Virus record (IMG/VR): IMGVR_UViG_3300023222_000163
Coordinates: 1 to 25,228 of that record
Length of the DNA: 25,228 nucleotides
Reading direction: 5' to 3' (one strand)
Source: a virus
Of this stretch, positions 21,171-25,228 are shown piece after piece. Every line of letters begins with the position of its first letter. The stretch's first letter is position 1. Under the pieces are notes generated by a model that was not told where the DNA came from, did no database searches, and was given only the letters and a program-made list of their open reading frames with translations. The position numbers were made by a program, and so were the translations under genes.

Positions 21171-21493
21171 TACAGACATACCTCCCCCATTACCGGGAGG
21201 TTAGGCCCAGCAATTGACCGGTATGGTTCACGGTTGCCCGCGCCTCCCACCAGGTTGACAGGGGTCTTCAGTGCCTGGATTTGATTGCACACGCTTTCTT
21301 GAATGTCTGCCACGCGAAGGCAATATCTATCGGGATTCAGCCGCTGGTTGCGACTTAGGGGATTACTAGGCAGGATGTTTCTGTGATAGAATCTATCCTG
21401 TCTGGTGCTCGCCCAAGCATAAACCAGATTTGAGAGGCTGGTCCGTGCAATACGGGCTGGCCTTTCGTTCATTGAGTATGCGCTATTCATCAT
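21170..21493 (-). CDS. 107-residue basic protein of unknown function
   Basis: Starts MMNSAYSMNERPARIARTSL, followed by SNLVYAWASTRQDRFYHRNI, then ADIQESVCNQIQALKTPVNL and a glycine-proline-rich end (VGGAGNREPYRSIAGPNLPV). It is basic in the first half, with a helix pair in the middle. It overlaps the coiled-coil gene upstream by ATGA (a second ATG follows at once) and shares one base with the micro-ORF downstream. No family is recognised. Gene reality rests on overlap at both ends and normal amino-acid composition. Confidence 0.55.
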   Translation of the reverse strand: MMNSAYSMNERPARIARTSLSNLVYAWASTRQDRFYHRNILPSNPLSRNQRLNPDRYCLRVADIQESVCNQIQALKTPVNLVGGAGNREPYRSIAGPNLPVMGEVCL

Positions 21494-21651
21494 GCTTCAT
21501 CAAGGTCATAACGTGTAATTGCTTCCAGCATCGCCTCACGTGCAATTAACCTGTTACTTTTCGCTTCAACAAGATCTGCTTCGAGTTTGATAACAAGCTG
21601 ATCTTGTTCTTGAAATTGAGATGCAAGAATCTTTAAGTTTTGCTCACTCAT
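21490..21651 (-). CDS. 53-residue coiled-coil protein
   Basis: A 53-residue helical protein: MSEQNLKILASQFQEQDQLV, IKLEADLVEAKSNRLIAREA, MLEAITRYDLDEA. Heptad-like spacing of L, I and V predicts a dimeric coiled coil over most of its length. GGGAG lies six bases before this ATG, favouring it over an ATG two codons earlier. It overlaps the gene before by eight bases and the gene after by four. Function unknown. Confidence 0.65.
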   Translation of the reverse strand: MSEQNLKILASQFQEQDQLVIKLEADLVEAKSNRLIAREAMLEAITRYDLDEA

Positions 21652-21796
21652 CTCCATCTCCCTGTTGAGTTACACAAACTGCTTTTAGATATGTTATCTT
21701 TGTGTCTCTTCTGGTGTGAACTCCAACTCCCACCAAGTTTGACCCTCGCCACGCTTCGCAACGGGTGGGGGTCTTTTTTATACGTCTATTGTTCAT
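21644..21796 (-). CDS. 50-residue basic ORF overlapping an antisense terminator
   Basis: Encodes MNNRRIKKTPTRCEAWRGSN, LVGVGVHTRRDTKITYLKAV and CVTQQGDGDE. It fills the only sizeable gap in this operon, starting on the stop of the previous gene (ATGA) and ending on the start of the next (8 bp overlap). However, its first half is the complement of a strong plus-strand terminator hairpin, so selection on the DNA here may act on RNA structure instead. Its first codons resemble those of the previous gene (M-N-N-R-R-I-K against M-S-N-R-R-M-K). Confidence 0.4.
   Translation of the reverse strand: MNNRRIKKTPTRCEAWRGSNLVGVGVHTRRDTKITYLKAVCVTQQGDGDE
21741..21779 (+). terminator. Rho-independent terminator on the plus strand
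   Basis: GACCCTCGCC pairs with GGTGGGGGTC (ten pairs, two of them G-T) around a 13-base loop, followed by six T. Nothing on the plus strand upstream encodes a protein for several kb, so it would end an antisense or small non-coding RNA. A weak plus-strand promoter candidate (TTGAGT at 21665, TATGTT 19 bases later) lies about 75 bases before it. Confidence 0.6.
21780..21796. repeat. Gene-start repeat, copy 1
   Basis: 17 bases with 15 identical to 21995-22011. Each copy encodes the first residues M-x-N-R-R of a minus-strand gene. Confidence 0.4.
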
Positions 21797-22011
21797 GATC
21801 TGCAAGATCGAGCAGCAATCTTTAGTTCTCCGCTTGCAACTGCTTTTTTTGCTTTAGCACGAATTATATCGAAGCGTTTTTGCTGCTTTTTTGTCAATGG
21901 CGATCCCGGCTCAATTCCTAACGTTAGATAGATACATTGATCTATAGTCAATGTTGAGAACTTATTCCAGTGATCGTAATTTGCTGGGTATTTCATACGC
22001 CTATTGCTCAT
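21793..22011 (-). CDS. 72-residue phage-conserved protein
   Basis: A 72-residue protein: MSNRRMKYPANYDHWNKFST, then LTIDQCIYLTLGIEPGSPLT and a basic helix KKQQKRFDIIRAKAKKAVAS. The W-x-x-F-x-x-L-x-x-x-x-C-I-Y-L-x-L-G-I-E-P motif is typical of a small phage/prophage family of unknown function. The ATG five codons later (21996) is a possible start, with AGG close by. An overlapping 12-codon frame precedes it. It is probably cytoplasmic and co-expressed with the neighbouring small genes. Confidence 0.68.
   Translation of the reverse strand: MSNRRMKYPANYDHWNKFSTLTIDQCIYLTLGIEPGSPLTKKQQKRFDIIRAKAKKAVASGELKIAARSCRS
21995..22011. repeat. Gene-start repeat, copy 2
   Basis: Partner of 21780-21796 (15 of 17 bases), at the start of the 72-residue gene. 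Confidence 0.4.
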
Positions 22012-22039
22012 TGGATATAAACGGTTGTAGGTTGCTCAT
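22001..22039 (-). CDS. 12-residue micro-ORF
   Basis: Encodes MSNLQPFISNEQ. Its ATG overlaps the stop of the upstream gene (ATGA), and its stop lies 8 bases inside the start of the 72-residue gene. It would let ribosomes move between two genes that lack a ribosome site at the second start. Confidence 0.25.
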   Translation of the reverse strand: MSNLQPFISNEQ

Positions 22040-22251
22040 GGCTTGCTCTGCTTATTTTCGTCAGAACGCTCCCCGCCATTGGGAAATAAATGCCACCTCT
22101 CTGCTAGGCTGCTCTCATAGTCGTCCCGTACCGCGGCCATCGCGCCAGCAATACCAATACGGTCAAACCAACTAATTCTCTGTCTGAGGAGATGCACAAG
22201 CTCCATCTGTATGCGGCAATACTCACGCCCAAAATTATCAATCTGCGGCAT
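22036..22251 (-). CDS. 71-residue unknown protein
   Basis: The start MPQIDNFGRE is chosen because AAGGA lies seven bases upstream of this ATG; an earlier in-frame codon (22287) falls deep in the preceding gene. The protein is helical (CRIQMELVHLLRQRISWFDR), followed by GIAGAMAAVRDDYESSLAER and an unstructured polar tail. It overlaps the upstream gene by 14 bp. No family is recognised. The helical hairpin could be a small protein-binding module. Confidence 0.62.
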   Translation of the reverse strand: MPQIDNFGREYCRIQMELVHLLRQRISWFDRIGIAGAMAAVRDDYESSLAERWHLFPNGGERSDENKQSKP

Positions 22252-22450
22252 TCTTCTGTCCTTGTTCTGCAAACGGTAGCCACGCAATGAATTGCTTGTA
22301 GGCTGCCTGCTTATCGATCACACGCTGGTCCAGGTGGCCGTGATAGAAGGGCCATTTGTGGTCGCTCCAAAAGTTCCAGCGATAGCCACCACGAATAGCG
22401 AATAGATGCGCCCAGTAGCGTCGGCCTTTGTGGATGACTTCAAATTTCAT
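22238..22450 (-). CDS. 70-residue aromatic/basic unknown protein
   Basis: Begins MKFEVIHKGRRYWAHLFAIR, then GGYRWNFWSDHKWPFYHGHL and the helical end QRVIDKQAAYKQFIAWLPFA. It is rich in Trp, His and Arg, with paired strands in the first half and one helix in the second. The ATG overlaps the stop of the 103-residue gene (ATGA). Its 3' end carries the AAGGA ribosome site of the next gene. Function unknown; charge and aromatics suggest a soluble nucleic-acid- or protein-binding domain. Confidence 0.65.
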   Translation of the reverse strand: MKFEVIHKGRRYWAHLFAIRGGYRWNFWSDHKWPFYHGHLDQRVIDKQAAYKQFIAWLPFAEQGQKNAAD

Positions 22451-22758
22451 AACAATGCCTCACAACCTGCCTCTATGATTGCGCGAGGAGCGCTTTCATT
22501 TCTCGCCGTATATTCTTTTATCTGTCCAATAGGAACTACATGTGCTTCCCATTCGTCGCCCTTATGCACAGTATTAACCCCCCAACATTTAGCCTCCATC
22601 AATGCCCCTGCTACTCGCCAGTCACGGACGAAGTGAATCGGCTGTAAGCCCATGCTCATCGTGCGATTATTTAACCGATACCACTTCATGCCAAAAGCTC
22701 CCTGAGTATCTGCAACACCCAGCGCAACACACTTGTCTGCCAACTCTCGGTCATTCAT
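22447..22758 (-). CDS. 103-residue phage-conserved protein
   Basis: The start MNDRELADKCVALGV is used because its ATG overlaps the stop of the zinc-finger gene by 4 bp; a TTG four codons earlier is less likely. The middle has HFVRDWRVAGALMEAKC, and the C-terminus ends NESAPRAIIEAGCEALL. The R-D-W-R-V-A-G-x-L-M-E and N-E-S-x-P-R-A-I-I-E-A-x-x-E-A-L motifs are shared by many small phage/prophage proteins of no known function. Co-expressed with zinc-binding small proteins. Confidence 0.75.
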   Translation of the reverse strand: MNDRELADKCVALGVADTQGAFGMKWYRLNNRTMSMGLQPIHFVRDWRVAGALMEAKCWGVNTVHKGDEWEAHVVPIGQIKEYTARNESAPRAIIEAGCEALL

Positions 22759-22934
22759 ACTCTGCCCCAAGCTTGCAACATCCCCGCCCGCCAGCGATTC
22801 TCACGGCCAAGGTAGTAGATAGAATCACAATCCTTGCAGGATGCCTTGCGGCCACCAGGGCGATCACGATTACGATAGAACGCATCCACTGGCAGGTACT
22901 TGTCACATTTGCAGCAAGTTCTGTACTCAGTCAC
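22755..22934 (-). CDS. 59-residue zinc-finger protein
   Basis: A 59-residue protein with a GTG start and GAGGA six bases before it. MTEYRTCCKCDKYLPVDAFY, then RNRDRPGGRKASCKDCDSIY and YLGRENRWRAG. Four cysteines in two C-x-x-C pairs (C7 or C8-x-x/x-C10, C33-x-x-C36) form a treble-clef-like knuckle of the kind often preceding HNH domains, with K-x-x-P-x-x-x-F-Y after the first pair. It overlaps the previous gene by GTGA and the next by ATGA. It may bind DNA or RNA; no catalytic H-N-H set is present. Confidence 0.72.
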   Translation of the reverse strand: MTEYRTCCKCDKYLPVDAFYRNRDRPGGRKASCKDCDSIYYLGRENRWRAGMLQAWGRV

Positions 22935-23113
22935 TGTTTGTCCTCGTCACTGGTTGAGCTTGTTGCGATGTTGTGATGCGCACCACATGCCACATGCTGC
23001 CCGGTGTGACTTTCTGCTCTGGTGCATACAAACGACCATCCTCCGATCACTCTGATGCTCTGGCCGCAGATCGGCGTATCCATGTCGGGCGAACAGTACG
23101 GGCAATCGGTCAC
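22931..23113 (-). CDS. 60-residue zinc-ribbon-like protein
   Basis: GTG-started gene encoding MTDCPYCSPDMDTPICGQSI, RVIGGWSFVCTRAESHTGQH and VACGAHHNIATSST. The Cys/His ligands (C4-x-x-C7, C16, C30, H36, H40, C43, H46) would support one or two zinc sites. GGAG eight bases before the GTG supports this start. It overlaps both neighbours through GTGA joints, an unusual repeated use of GTG. Function unknown. Confidence 0.65.
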   Translation of the reverse strand: MTDCPYCSPDMDTPICGQSIRVIGGWSFVCTRAESHTGQHVACGAHHNIATSSTSDEDKQ

Positions 23114-23277
23114 TGTCTATCTCCGTCAGTATGCTTTGAGTCGATAGGTACTTTCACGGTGCAGTCTGCGCACAAGTAATCCACGCGCTTTATTTGTACG
23201 CCGACTATCATGCCGGCAGCACGGCCGAGTAAGGTGCGACCGATAATGCCTTCAAAGTCACATTTGGCACATTTCAT
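23110..23277 (-). CDS. 55-residue zinc-ribbon protein
   Basis: A 55-residue protein: MKCAKCDFEGIIGRTLLGRA, AGMIVGVQIKRVDYLCADCT, VKVPIDSKHTDGDRQ. C3-x-x-C6 and C36-x-x-C39 form one zinc ribbon, with beta hairpins between. Its ATG overlaps the end of the HNH-like gene by 4 bp, and its stop overlaps a GTG start. No family name is certain. It would be made together with the HNH-like protein and the two other Cys-rich proteins. Confidence 0.7.
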   Translation of the reverse strand: MKCAKCDFEGIIGRTLLGRAAGMIVGVQIKRVDYLCADCTVKVPIDSKHTDGDRQ

Positions 23278-23603
23278 AGCTTACGCATCTCCTTGCGGTG
23301 CAGTCGAATCAGGGCATCACCCGTCGTGAGCTTGAGTTTTGTGCGGTGGCAAATATTGTCGGCCTCAGTGAAAGGCAGTCCCGGCCCACGATGGTAGTTA
23401 CAAGATTTACACACTGGGTCAACCTCTAAGGGTTTACTATAATCACGGTGATCCCAACATTGCGCCCGTTTACCACAGTCAACACATTTAATTTTCGACC
23501 GCCGACGCCAACTACTGAAGGGCGGCAATAACCCATCGGTTTTGGCTTTTTGAATAGCAAAACGCGCCGCCTTGACTAGAGGATGCTTCTCGTCTACTGC
23601 CAT
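23274..23603 (-). CDS. HNH-type endonuclease-like protein
   Basis: A 109-residue protein read from MAVDEKHP, whose ATG overlaps the stop of the regulator gene by 10 bp. The core is K-I-K-C-V-D-C-G (C40, C43), then CWDHRDYSKPLEVDPVCKSC (D51, H52, D55; C65, C68) and NYHRGPG. This is a zinc-bound beta-beta-alpha HNH-like knuckle with D-H in the first strand and N-x-x-R-G in the helix. A basic tail follows. It may nick or cut DNA; the last catalytic His/Asn is uncertain. A GTG at 23648 would start inside the regulator gene and is less likely. Confidence 0.7.
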   Translation of the reverse strand: MAVDEKHPLVKAARFAIQKAKTDGLLPPFSSWRRRSKIKCVDCGKRAQCWDHRDYSKPLEVDPVCKSCNYHRGPGLPFTEADNICHRTKLKLTTGDALIRLHRKEMRKL

Positions 23604-23746
23604 ACTTTTTTGCGTTTGGCAGCGCGCCTGATTGCGTTCTTGACCCACTTGGACATCGTGACCCCCTCATATTCTGCAAGCTTTTCAAGGGCTTCCCGTT
23701 CTTGCTGATCCATTCGGAGATCAAACCGTTCGTATTGATTTGGCAT
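23594..23746 (-). CDS. Ribbon-helix-helix transcription regulator (Arc/CopG-like)
   Basis: A 50-residue protein: MPNQYERFDLRMDQQEREAL, EKLAEYEGVTMSKWVKNAIR, RAAKRKKVWQ. The strand YERFDLRM, helix QQEREALEKLAEYEG, the turn VTMS and helix KWVKNAIRRAAK are a textbook ribbon-helix-helix. It dimerises and inserts the paired strand into the major groove. It is the first gene of the long minus-strand operon and stands next to a divergent promoter with repeated TCCGTAC sites, so autorepression and control of the plus-strand operon are likely. The ATG follows a weak AGG. Confidence 0.85.
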   Translation of the reverse strand: MPNQYERFDLRMDQQEREALEKLAEYEGVTMSKWVKNAIRRAAKRKKVWQ

Positions 23747-23801
23747 GTACGGAAGCCTAGCATAATTTTATCCGTACGTCTATTGTACTTTCTTCCGTAC
23801 G
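23747..23801. promoter_or_regulatory. Triple TCCGTAC repeat, candidate operator
   Basis: Three copies of a TCCGTAC core: inverted at 23747-23755 (GTACGGAAG, reading CTTCCGTAC on the minus strand) right before the regulator ATG, and direct at 23771-23779 and 23794-23802 (TCCGTACGT, 23 bases apart, about two helical turns). The last lies in the spacer of the plus-strand promoter. Repeats of this size and spacing suit cooperative binding of ribbon-helix-helix dimers. Confidence 0.6.
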
Positions 23802-23812
23802 TGTGCTATCGT
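23783..23812 (+). promoter_or_regulatory. Promoter of the plus-strand right-end operon
   Basis: TTGTAC (23783-23788) and TATCGT (23807-23812) are separated by 18 bases. A start near 23820 gives a leader of about 35 bases with GGAG eight bases before the ATG at 23855. One repeat site lies between the two boxes. Confidence 0.5.
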
Positions 23813-23854
23813 CTGTCTGTAGCAACCCCTATCATCAAATCTGGAGAACACACC

Positions 23855-24145
23855 ATGAACTTAAGCGAAGAATCAAAGCAAGCCCTATATACTTGCGGTG
23901 TCCCTGAATATATGCATAGTGGGATTATTCGCTATTACGAGAACCATATTGAACCCGGTGATTTCCTAACTGCCATTATTGACAACGATCTTAAGGGGGC
24001 TTGTGTTCGTGCTGACGACACGAACAAGCATTGTCTATTAAATTACATAATGTGGTTCTACAGCCATGCGCCTAGCGGAACTTGGGGACGACAAGGAGCA
24101 GTGCATGATTGGCTCATGAAAGCAGCAAACACTGACCCATCATGA
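23855..24145 (+). CDS. 96-residue phage-conserved early protein
   Basis: A 96-residue protein read from MNLSEESKQA, preceded by GGAG. The body IIRYYENHIEPGDFLTAIID, NDLKGACVRADDTNKHCLLN and YIMWFYSHAPSGTWG follows the I-x-x-Y-x-x-x-x-x-x-P-G-x-F-L-x-A-x-x-x-N-D-L-x-x-A-x-x-R-A-D pattern of a widespread small phage family whose function is unknown. It is the first gene after the divergent promoter and probably early-expressed. It overlaps the next gene by ATGA. Confidence 0.78.
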   Translation: MNLSEESKQALYTCGVPEYMHSGIIRYYENHIEPGDFLTAIIDNDLKGACVRADDTNKHCLLNYIMWFYSHAPSGTWGRQGAVHDWLMKAANTDPS

Positions 24146-24291
24146 GCAACCTCATCCCTAAACCACAAACTCTAATGTTTCTAACCGAGATACTTGGCGT
24201 AGTAATGCGCCACGATCCGATCATAGCTGCGCGCACAACAGCGGCATATGATCGTCGCAGTGAGCCGCGTGTGCCTAAGGTAGCGACATGA
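24142..24291 (+). CDS. 49-residue unknown protein
   Basis: Encodes MSNLIPKPQTLMFLTEILGV, then VMRHDPIIAARTTAAYDRRS and EPRVPKVAT. A helical first half is followed by a basic, likely flexible tail. ATGA overlaps on both sides place it firmly in the operon. No family is recognised. Confidence 0.62.
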   Translation: MSNLIPKPQTLMFLTEILGVVMRHDPIIAARTTAAYDRRSEPRVPKVAT

Positions 24292-24566
24292 ACTGGAAAC
24301 CGGGAGATAGGGCAATTTGCATAACACCAGGGAGTCGAATATGCGGCTTAGAGGTAACGATTGTTAGTGGCCTGCGACATGGTGGTACCGAGCTTAATGG
24401 CCATTACCGTGGTCAGCATGACAAATACACGATTGATCCGGGGTTTCCACCACCATATAGAAACCATTGGTGTGCATGGCCGGAAAACCTCAAACCCATC
24501 TATGACGGTAACGAAACAGTCAGCTGGGAATCGTGCGTATGGAAACCCAATGTGGTGACGACATGA
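24288..24566 (+). CDS. 92-residue small-barrel protein of unknown function
   Basis: Begins MNWKPGDRAICITPGSRICG, followed by LEVTIVSGLRHGGTELNGHY; the middle contains DPGFPPPYRNHWCAWPENLK. The W-x-P-G-D-x-A-x-x-x start followed by G-x-x-x-T-I/V is typical of small SH3/KOW-like barrels in phages. Its ATG overlaps the stop upstream, and the next gene begins inside its stop (both ATGA). Function unknown; possible partner of nucleic acid. Confidence 0.68.
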   Translation: MNWKPGDRAICITPGSRICGLEVTIVSGLRHGGTELNGHYRGQHDKYTIDPGFPPPYRNHWCAWPENLKPIYDGNETVSWESCVWKPNVVTT

Positions 24567-24952
24567 ATATTTCATCAAAAGTTGACACAATATTTCTAGA
24601 TAGCCTATTCACTGATGAAGAAATTGATGGTAGTAACACGCCGCCAGAAGGTGCTGTATTGGTCGAAGGAATTGTCTCAAAATTTGGGTTTCACCCAGAA
24701 AGATTGGCTACCCACAAGGATCAAATATCAGACCTCATCAAATTAATGCCAGAAGAATTTAGTAAAGGCGGTGGCTGGTCATTTTTGAATCTCTGTATGG
24801 ACAAAGACGGCAATCAGTGGGGCGAACATCGCAATATGGAACAGTTAGTTGCATTGGCTATCGCGACCGAACAAGGTAAATACGTGATGCCGCGAGAAAT
24901 GTGGTCTGTGCTTCCAGGCGGAATGCCATACATCGCCTTTACCGCATCATGA
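24563..24952 (+). CDS. 129-residue phage/prophage-conserved protein
   Basis: Read from MNISSKVDTI, whose ATG overlaps the previous stop by 4 bp. The DSLFTDEEI, VLVEGIVSKFGFHPERLATH, GGGWSFLNLCMDKDGNQWGE and HRNMEQLVALAIATEQGKYV blocks, with PREMWSVLPGGMPY at the end, form a pattern I recall as highly conserved across phages and prophages, with no agreed function. No signal peptide or metal-binding cluster. It is likely an early accessory protein. Confidence 0.8.
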   Translation: MNISSKVDTIFLDSLFTDEEIDGSNTPPEGAVLVEGIVSKFGFHPERLATHKDQISDLIKLMPEEFSKGGGWSFLNLCMDKDGNQWGEHRNMEQLVALAIATEQGKYVMPREMWSVLPGGMPYIAFTAS

Positions 24953-25228
24953 GCAGCTTCTTCCCCATCTGCCCCACAGCATATCCCTACAAGCTGCCTA
25001 ATAAACGTGGGCCGAATAACTGGGACACGATTGTGCCTGAAGATTTTGCATTAACTTGGGACTACGAGCTTGAAAACCACATCAGTAAATGGATTATCAC
25101 ACCCGTGTCCGAGGCAGCTCTACAATGGCTGTATTGTCACCTACCCGAAGACTGCCCGCGATATGGGGCCAATGGATTCATTGTCGAAGCCAAATTTGTC
25201 AATCAGATAGTCAAACACATGACTGCAG
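24949..25228 (+). CDS. Unknown protein, truncated by the right edge
   Basis: At least 93 codons are open, beginning MSSFFPICPTAYPYKLPNKR, and reach the window end without a stop. Later visible parts are WDYELENHISKWIITPVSEA and LQWLYCHLPEDCPRYGANGF. It overlaps the previous gene by ATGA, so it is the next member of the same operon. No family is recognised; the Cys and Trp content suggests a folded soluble domain. Confidence 0.65.
   Translation, partial: MSSFFPICPTAYPYKLPNKRGPNNWDTIVPEDFALTWDYELENHISKWIITPVSEAALQWLYCHLPEDCPRYGANGFIVEAKFVNQIVKHMTA

Noticed and set aside
21712-21739. Sequence ending CCCACCA that looked like the 3' end of a tRNA
   Set aside because: No matching acceptor 5' strand or anticodon arm can be found about 70 bases upstream, and the T-arm pattern does not pair.
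23512-23763. 83-codon minus-strand frame overlapping the regulator and HNH-like genes
   Set aside because: It is out of phase with a textbook ribbon-helix-helix protein and has Ser/Arg/Gly-rich composition without features.
1-25228. Search for CRISPR arrays, insertion sequences, integrase, attachment sites and lysis genes
   Set aside because: No spaced direct repeats, transposase or integrase motifs, or holin/endolysin patterns were seen; the genome context beyond the window is unknown.

Overview
The window is part of the genome of a tailed, short-tailed (podovirus) bacteriophage whose virion-assembly block follows the gene order of Salmonella phage P22. No host marker is visible. The P22-type head and tail-machine proteins and Shine-Dalgarno-led, tightly overlapping genes fit a proteobacterial host, probably gammaproteobacterial. 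That assignment is inference. Nearly all DNA is coding, and the longest gap without a gene is about 110 bases. There are no tRNAs, rRNAs, insertion sequences or CRISPR arrays.

Region 1 (1-11087, minus strand, read from right to left) is the head/DNA-packaging module: small terminase, large terminase, P22-type portal, a small unknown protein, scaffold, P22-type coat, a small unknown protein, gp4-like tail accessory factor, gp10-like DNA-stabilization/hub protein, a short protein in the tail-needle (gp26) slot, gp14-like protein, and gp7-like and gp20-like ejection proteins. The first codons of what should be the gp16-like ejection gene lie at the left edge. Upstream (11122-11967) are three small genes: a phage-conserved unknown, a secreted protein and a very basic 52-residue protein.

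Region 2 (about 12000-12414) is an inversion of strand: a two-gene plus-strand unit encodes a 55-residue protein and a 57-residue Cro-like helix-turn-helix protein. It is driven by a good promoter whose -35 box overlaps a perfect palindrome.

Region 3 (12411-18234, minus) holds tail or surface genes: a 19-residue micro-ORF, a small structural-looking protein, a 734-residue repetitive protein, a sulfotransferase-like protein, an unknown, a secreted protein, a virion-like protein, and a 507-residue fusion of a methyltransferase with a DUF115/MptE-like domain. The combination suggests that the phage chemically modifies a glycan or another surface molecule.

Region 4 (18231-23746, minus) is a chain of very small, mostly 1-14 bp overlapping genes. 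It includes a Ref-type RecA-dependent nuclease, a VRR-NUC-like nuclease, an HNH-like protein, several CxxC zinc-ribbon proteins, a winged-helix-like protein, and a ribbon-helix-helix regulator as first gene. Several intergenic joints are bridged by 12-20-codon micro-ORFs. Two neighbouring genes share the same 5' and 3' edge sequences, which suggests cassette-like shuffling. A convincing terminator hairpin lies in the antisense orientation in this operon.

Region 5 (23855-25228, plus) is a divergent operon of five overlapping small genes of families common in phages, running off the right edge. The divergent promoter region 23747-23854 carries three copies of a TCCGTAC-type site, which are good candidates for the operator of the ribbon-helix-helix protein.
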